In this document: piece after piece, positions 63,482 to 64,000 of the stretch
Position numbering within the stretch: position 1 is the stretch's first letter
How the letters are laid out: the number at the start of each line of letters is the position of its first letter
Program-made: the position numbers and the translations under genes
The notes under the pieces: model-generated
Databases searched by the model: none
Told to the model about the DNA's origin: nothing
Seen by the model: the letters and a program-made list of their open reading frames with translations, nothing else
DNA from: DATKAS01 sp963773315
Lineage (GTDB): Bacteria; Actinomycetota; Acidimicrobiia; Acidimicrobiales; DATKAS01
NCBI GenBank assembly: GCA_963773315.1
Contig: CAVZAF010000003.1
Coordinates: 345,371 to 409,370 of the forward strand
Direction: 5' to 3'
Length of the DNA stretch: 64,000 bases

Positions 63482-63498
63482 AGACAGACGCTAGACAG
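63482..63498 (+). repeat. 17-bp direct repeat, right copy
   Basis: Identical to 56,596-56,612. It lies 59 bp before the 3' end of the tRNA-Leu gene, the likely target of the integrase. The rest of 63,327-63,556 shows no gene. Confidence 0.7.
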
Positions 63499-63556
63499 CA
63501 GCCGCGTAAGGGCGGCCGACCCATTCAACGAGAACCCGCTAACTGATTGATTTGTT

Positions 63557-63646
63557 TGGTGCCGGAGGGAGGGAGTCGAACCCTCACAGGGGGTAAACCC
63601 TACCGGATTTTGAGTCCGGCGCGTCTGCCAGTTTCACCACTCCGGC
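63557..63646 (-). tRNA. tRNA-Leu (CAA anticodon)
   Basis: Ninety nucleotides with encoded CCA. The acceptor stem GCCGGAG pairs with CTCCGGC, the anticodon stem CCGGA/TCCGG encloses the loop CTCAAAA with anticodon CAA, a long variable arm (GTAGGGTTTACCCCC) is typical of class II tRNA-Leu, and GAGGGTTCGACTCCCTC is the T arm. Its 3' end points into the phage-like element, the usual arrangement for integration into a tRNA gene. Confidence 0.95.
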
Positions 63647-63649
63647 ACA

Positions 63650-63770
63650 ATTTGGTCGTTGGTCGTTGGACGCTAGTCGTTGATCGCTAGTCACCGACCG
63701 TCGTTTGTCGACCAATGACCAACGACTAACCACCAACGACCATCGACCACCAACGACCAAGTATAGCGGC
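63650..63770. repeat. GTTGGTC-type repeats with inverted copies
   Basis: TTGGTCGTTGGTCGTTGG at the left is mirrored by CCAACGACCA-type units at the right (63,715-63,762), with degenerate copies between. The two halves can pair into a long imperfect hairpin between the tRNA gene and the next coding region. The style is unlike any spacer in the first 56 kb. Confidence 0.6.
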
Positions 63771-63782
63771 TATAATTTCGCC

Positions 63783-64000
63783 ATGCGCGTCCGCACGCTC
63801 GTCGGTGCACTTGGCGTGGCGTTGCTTCTCGCTGCCGGCGCCGCTCACGCCAAGGAGAAGGACCGCGTGTTCGTCGGCTGCGTCGAAGGCCGCAAGGGAA
63901 AATTCGAACTCGCGACCGTGAGCGTCAAGGGCAAGGCCCGCAACTACGCGCTCGTCGGGAGCCACGACTTCTCCAAGGACGTCGGGCATCGCGTGCGCGT
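63783..64000 (+). CDS. Secreted protein, 3' end outside the window
   Basis: At least 72 residues: MRVRTLVGALGVALLLAAGA, with cleavage likely after AHA, then KEKDRVFVGCVEGRKGKFEL and KGKARNYALVGSHDFSKDVG. The mature part looks like a small beta domain (VGCVEG...F.L......ARNYALVG) seen in periplasmic proteins of acidobacteria-like lineages, in my recollection. Its partner genes are outside the window. Confidence 0.6.
   Translation, partial: MRVRTLVGALGVALLLAAGAAHAKEKDRVFVGCVEGRKGKFELATVSVKGKARNYALVGSHDFSKDVGHRVR

Overview
The window reads as two pieces of DNA. Positions 1 to about 56,510 come from a high-GC actinobacterium. The evidence is WhiB-type iron-sulfur regulators, luciferase-like (LLM-class, F420/FMN) oxidoreductases, a PimB-type mannosyltransferase, actinobacterial-style LexA boxes, an ArsA-type ATPase and dense ATGA/GTGA-overlapping operons. 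An uncultured Acidimicrobiia-like lineage is my inference; nothing in the window proves the class. From about 56,514 to the end the DNA is a compact phage-like integrative element, then a tRNA-Leu(CAA) gene and the start of a secreted-protein gene in a different style (GTTGGTC-rich spacers). The change falls in the middle of a Calx-beta protein gene. It may be an assembly chimera or an insertion, and should be tested before the two halves are interpreted together.

Layout of the first part. 1-6,985 (minus): coiled-coil protein, ArsA-like ATPase, SRPBCC protein, membrane protein, GT4 mannosyltransferase, epoxyqueuosine reductase (queG), NYN-domain protein and two small Cys-rich proteins. 7,018-9,323 (plus): an exonuclease/GIY-YIG nuclease behind two LexA boxes. 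9,175-14,456 (minus): thrB, a class III aminotransferase, trpD, a WhiB regulator, rubrerythrin and a phosphotransferase. 14,481-19,451 (plus): a translationally overlapped glycerol/ether-lipid operon (glpD, alkyl-DHAP-synthase-like, membrane protein, glycerol-kinase-like). 19,479-21,324 (plus): a cupredoxin and two exported ferritin-like proteins. 21,418-21,787: RNase P RNA (rnpB).

21,763-29,147 is an accessory island. The 3' end of rnpB recurs at 28,516 and, in shorter form, at 29,113. The C-terminus of a tyrosine recombinase lies against rnpB. The cargo is an adenylation-carrier-thioesterase protein, glycosyltransferase and DUF4352 remnants, a COG4315-type lipoprotein, a GYD-like protein and a disrupted WhiB. 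This fits integration into the 3' end of rnpB.

29,200-56,513 is mostly catabolic and envelope content: DinB, GMC oxidoreductase, DHFR-like reductase, PaaI thioesterase, a secreted animal-type haem peroxidase flanked by two response regulators with altered receiver residues, nitrilase, a peptidoglycan amidase, a hydrolase/flavin oxygenase/LLM operon, SDR, PASTA protein, phytanoyl-CoA dioxygenase-like protein, glutaminase fused to STAS and cNMP-binding domains, a HIT-like/methyltransferase fusion and a Calx-beta adaptor protein.

56,596-63,498 is bounded by a 17-bp direct repeat and encodes a P4-type integrase, AlpA-like regulator, NrS-1-like primase, a small phage protein, a PD-(D/E)xK nuclease, wHTH proteins and an HK97-fold capsid protein. 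No portal, terminase or tail gene is visible, so a phage-satellite lifestyle is possible.

At least 17 otherwise well-conserved genes are broken by single frameshifts, often more than one per gene. This is more typical of uncorrected indels in a long-read or metagenome assembly than of real pseudogenes. Such genes are annotated over their full reconstructed span and the breaks are noted.
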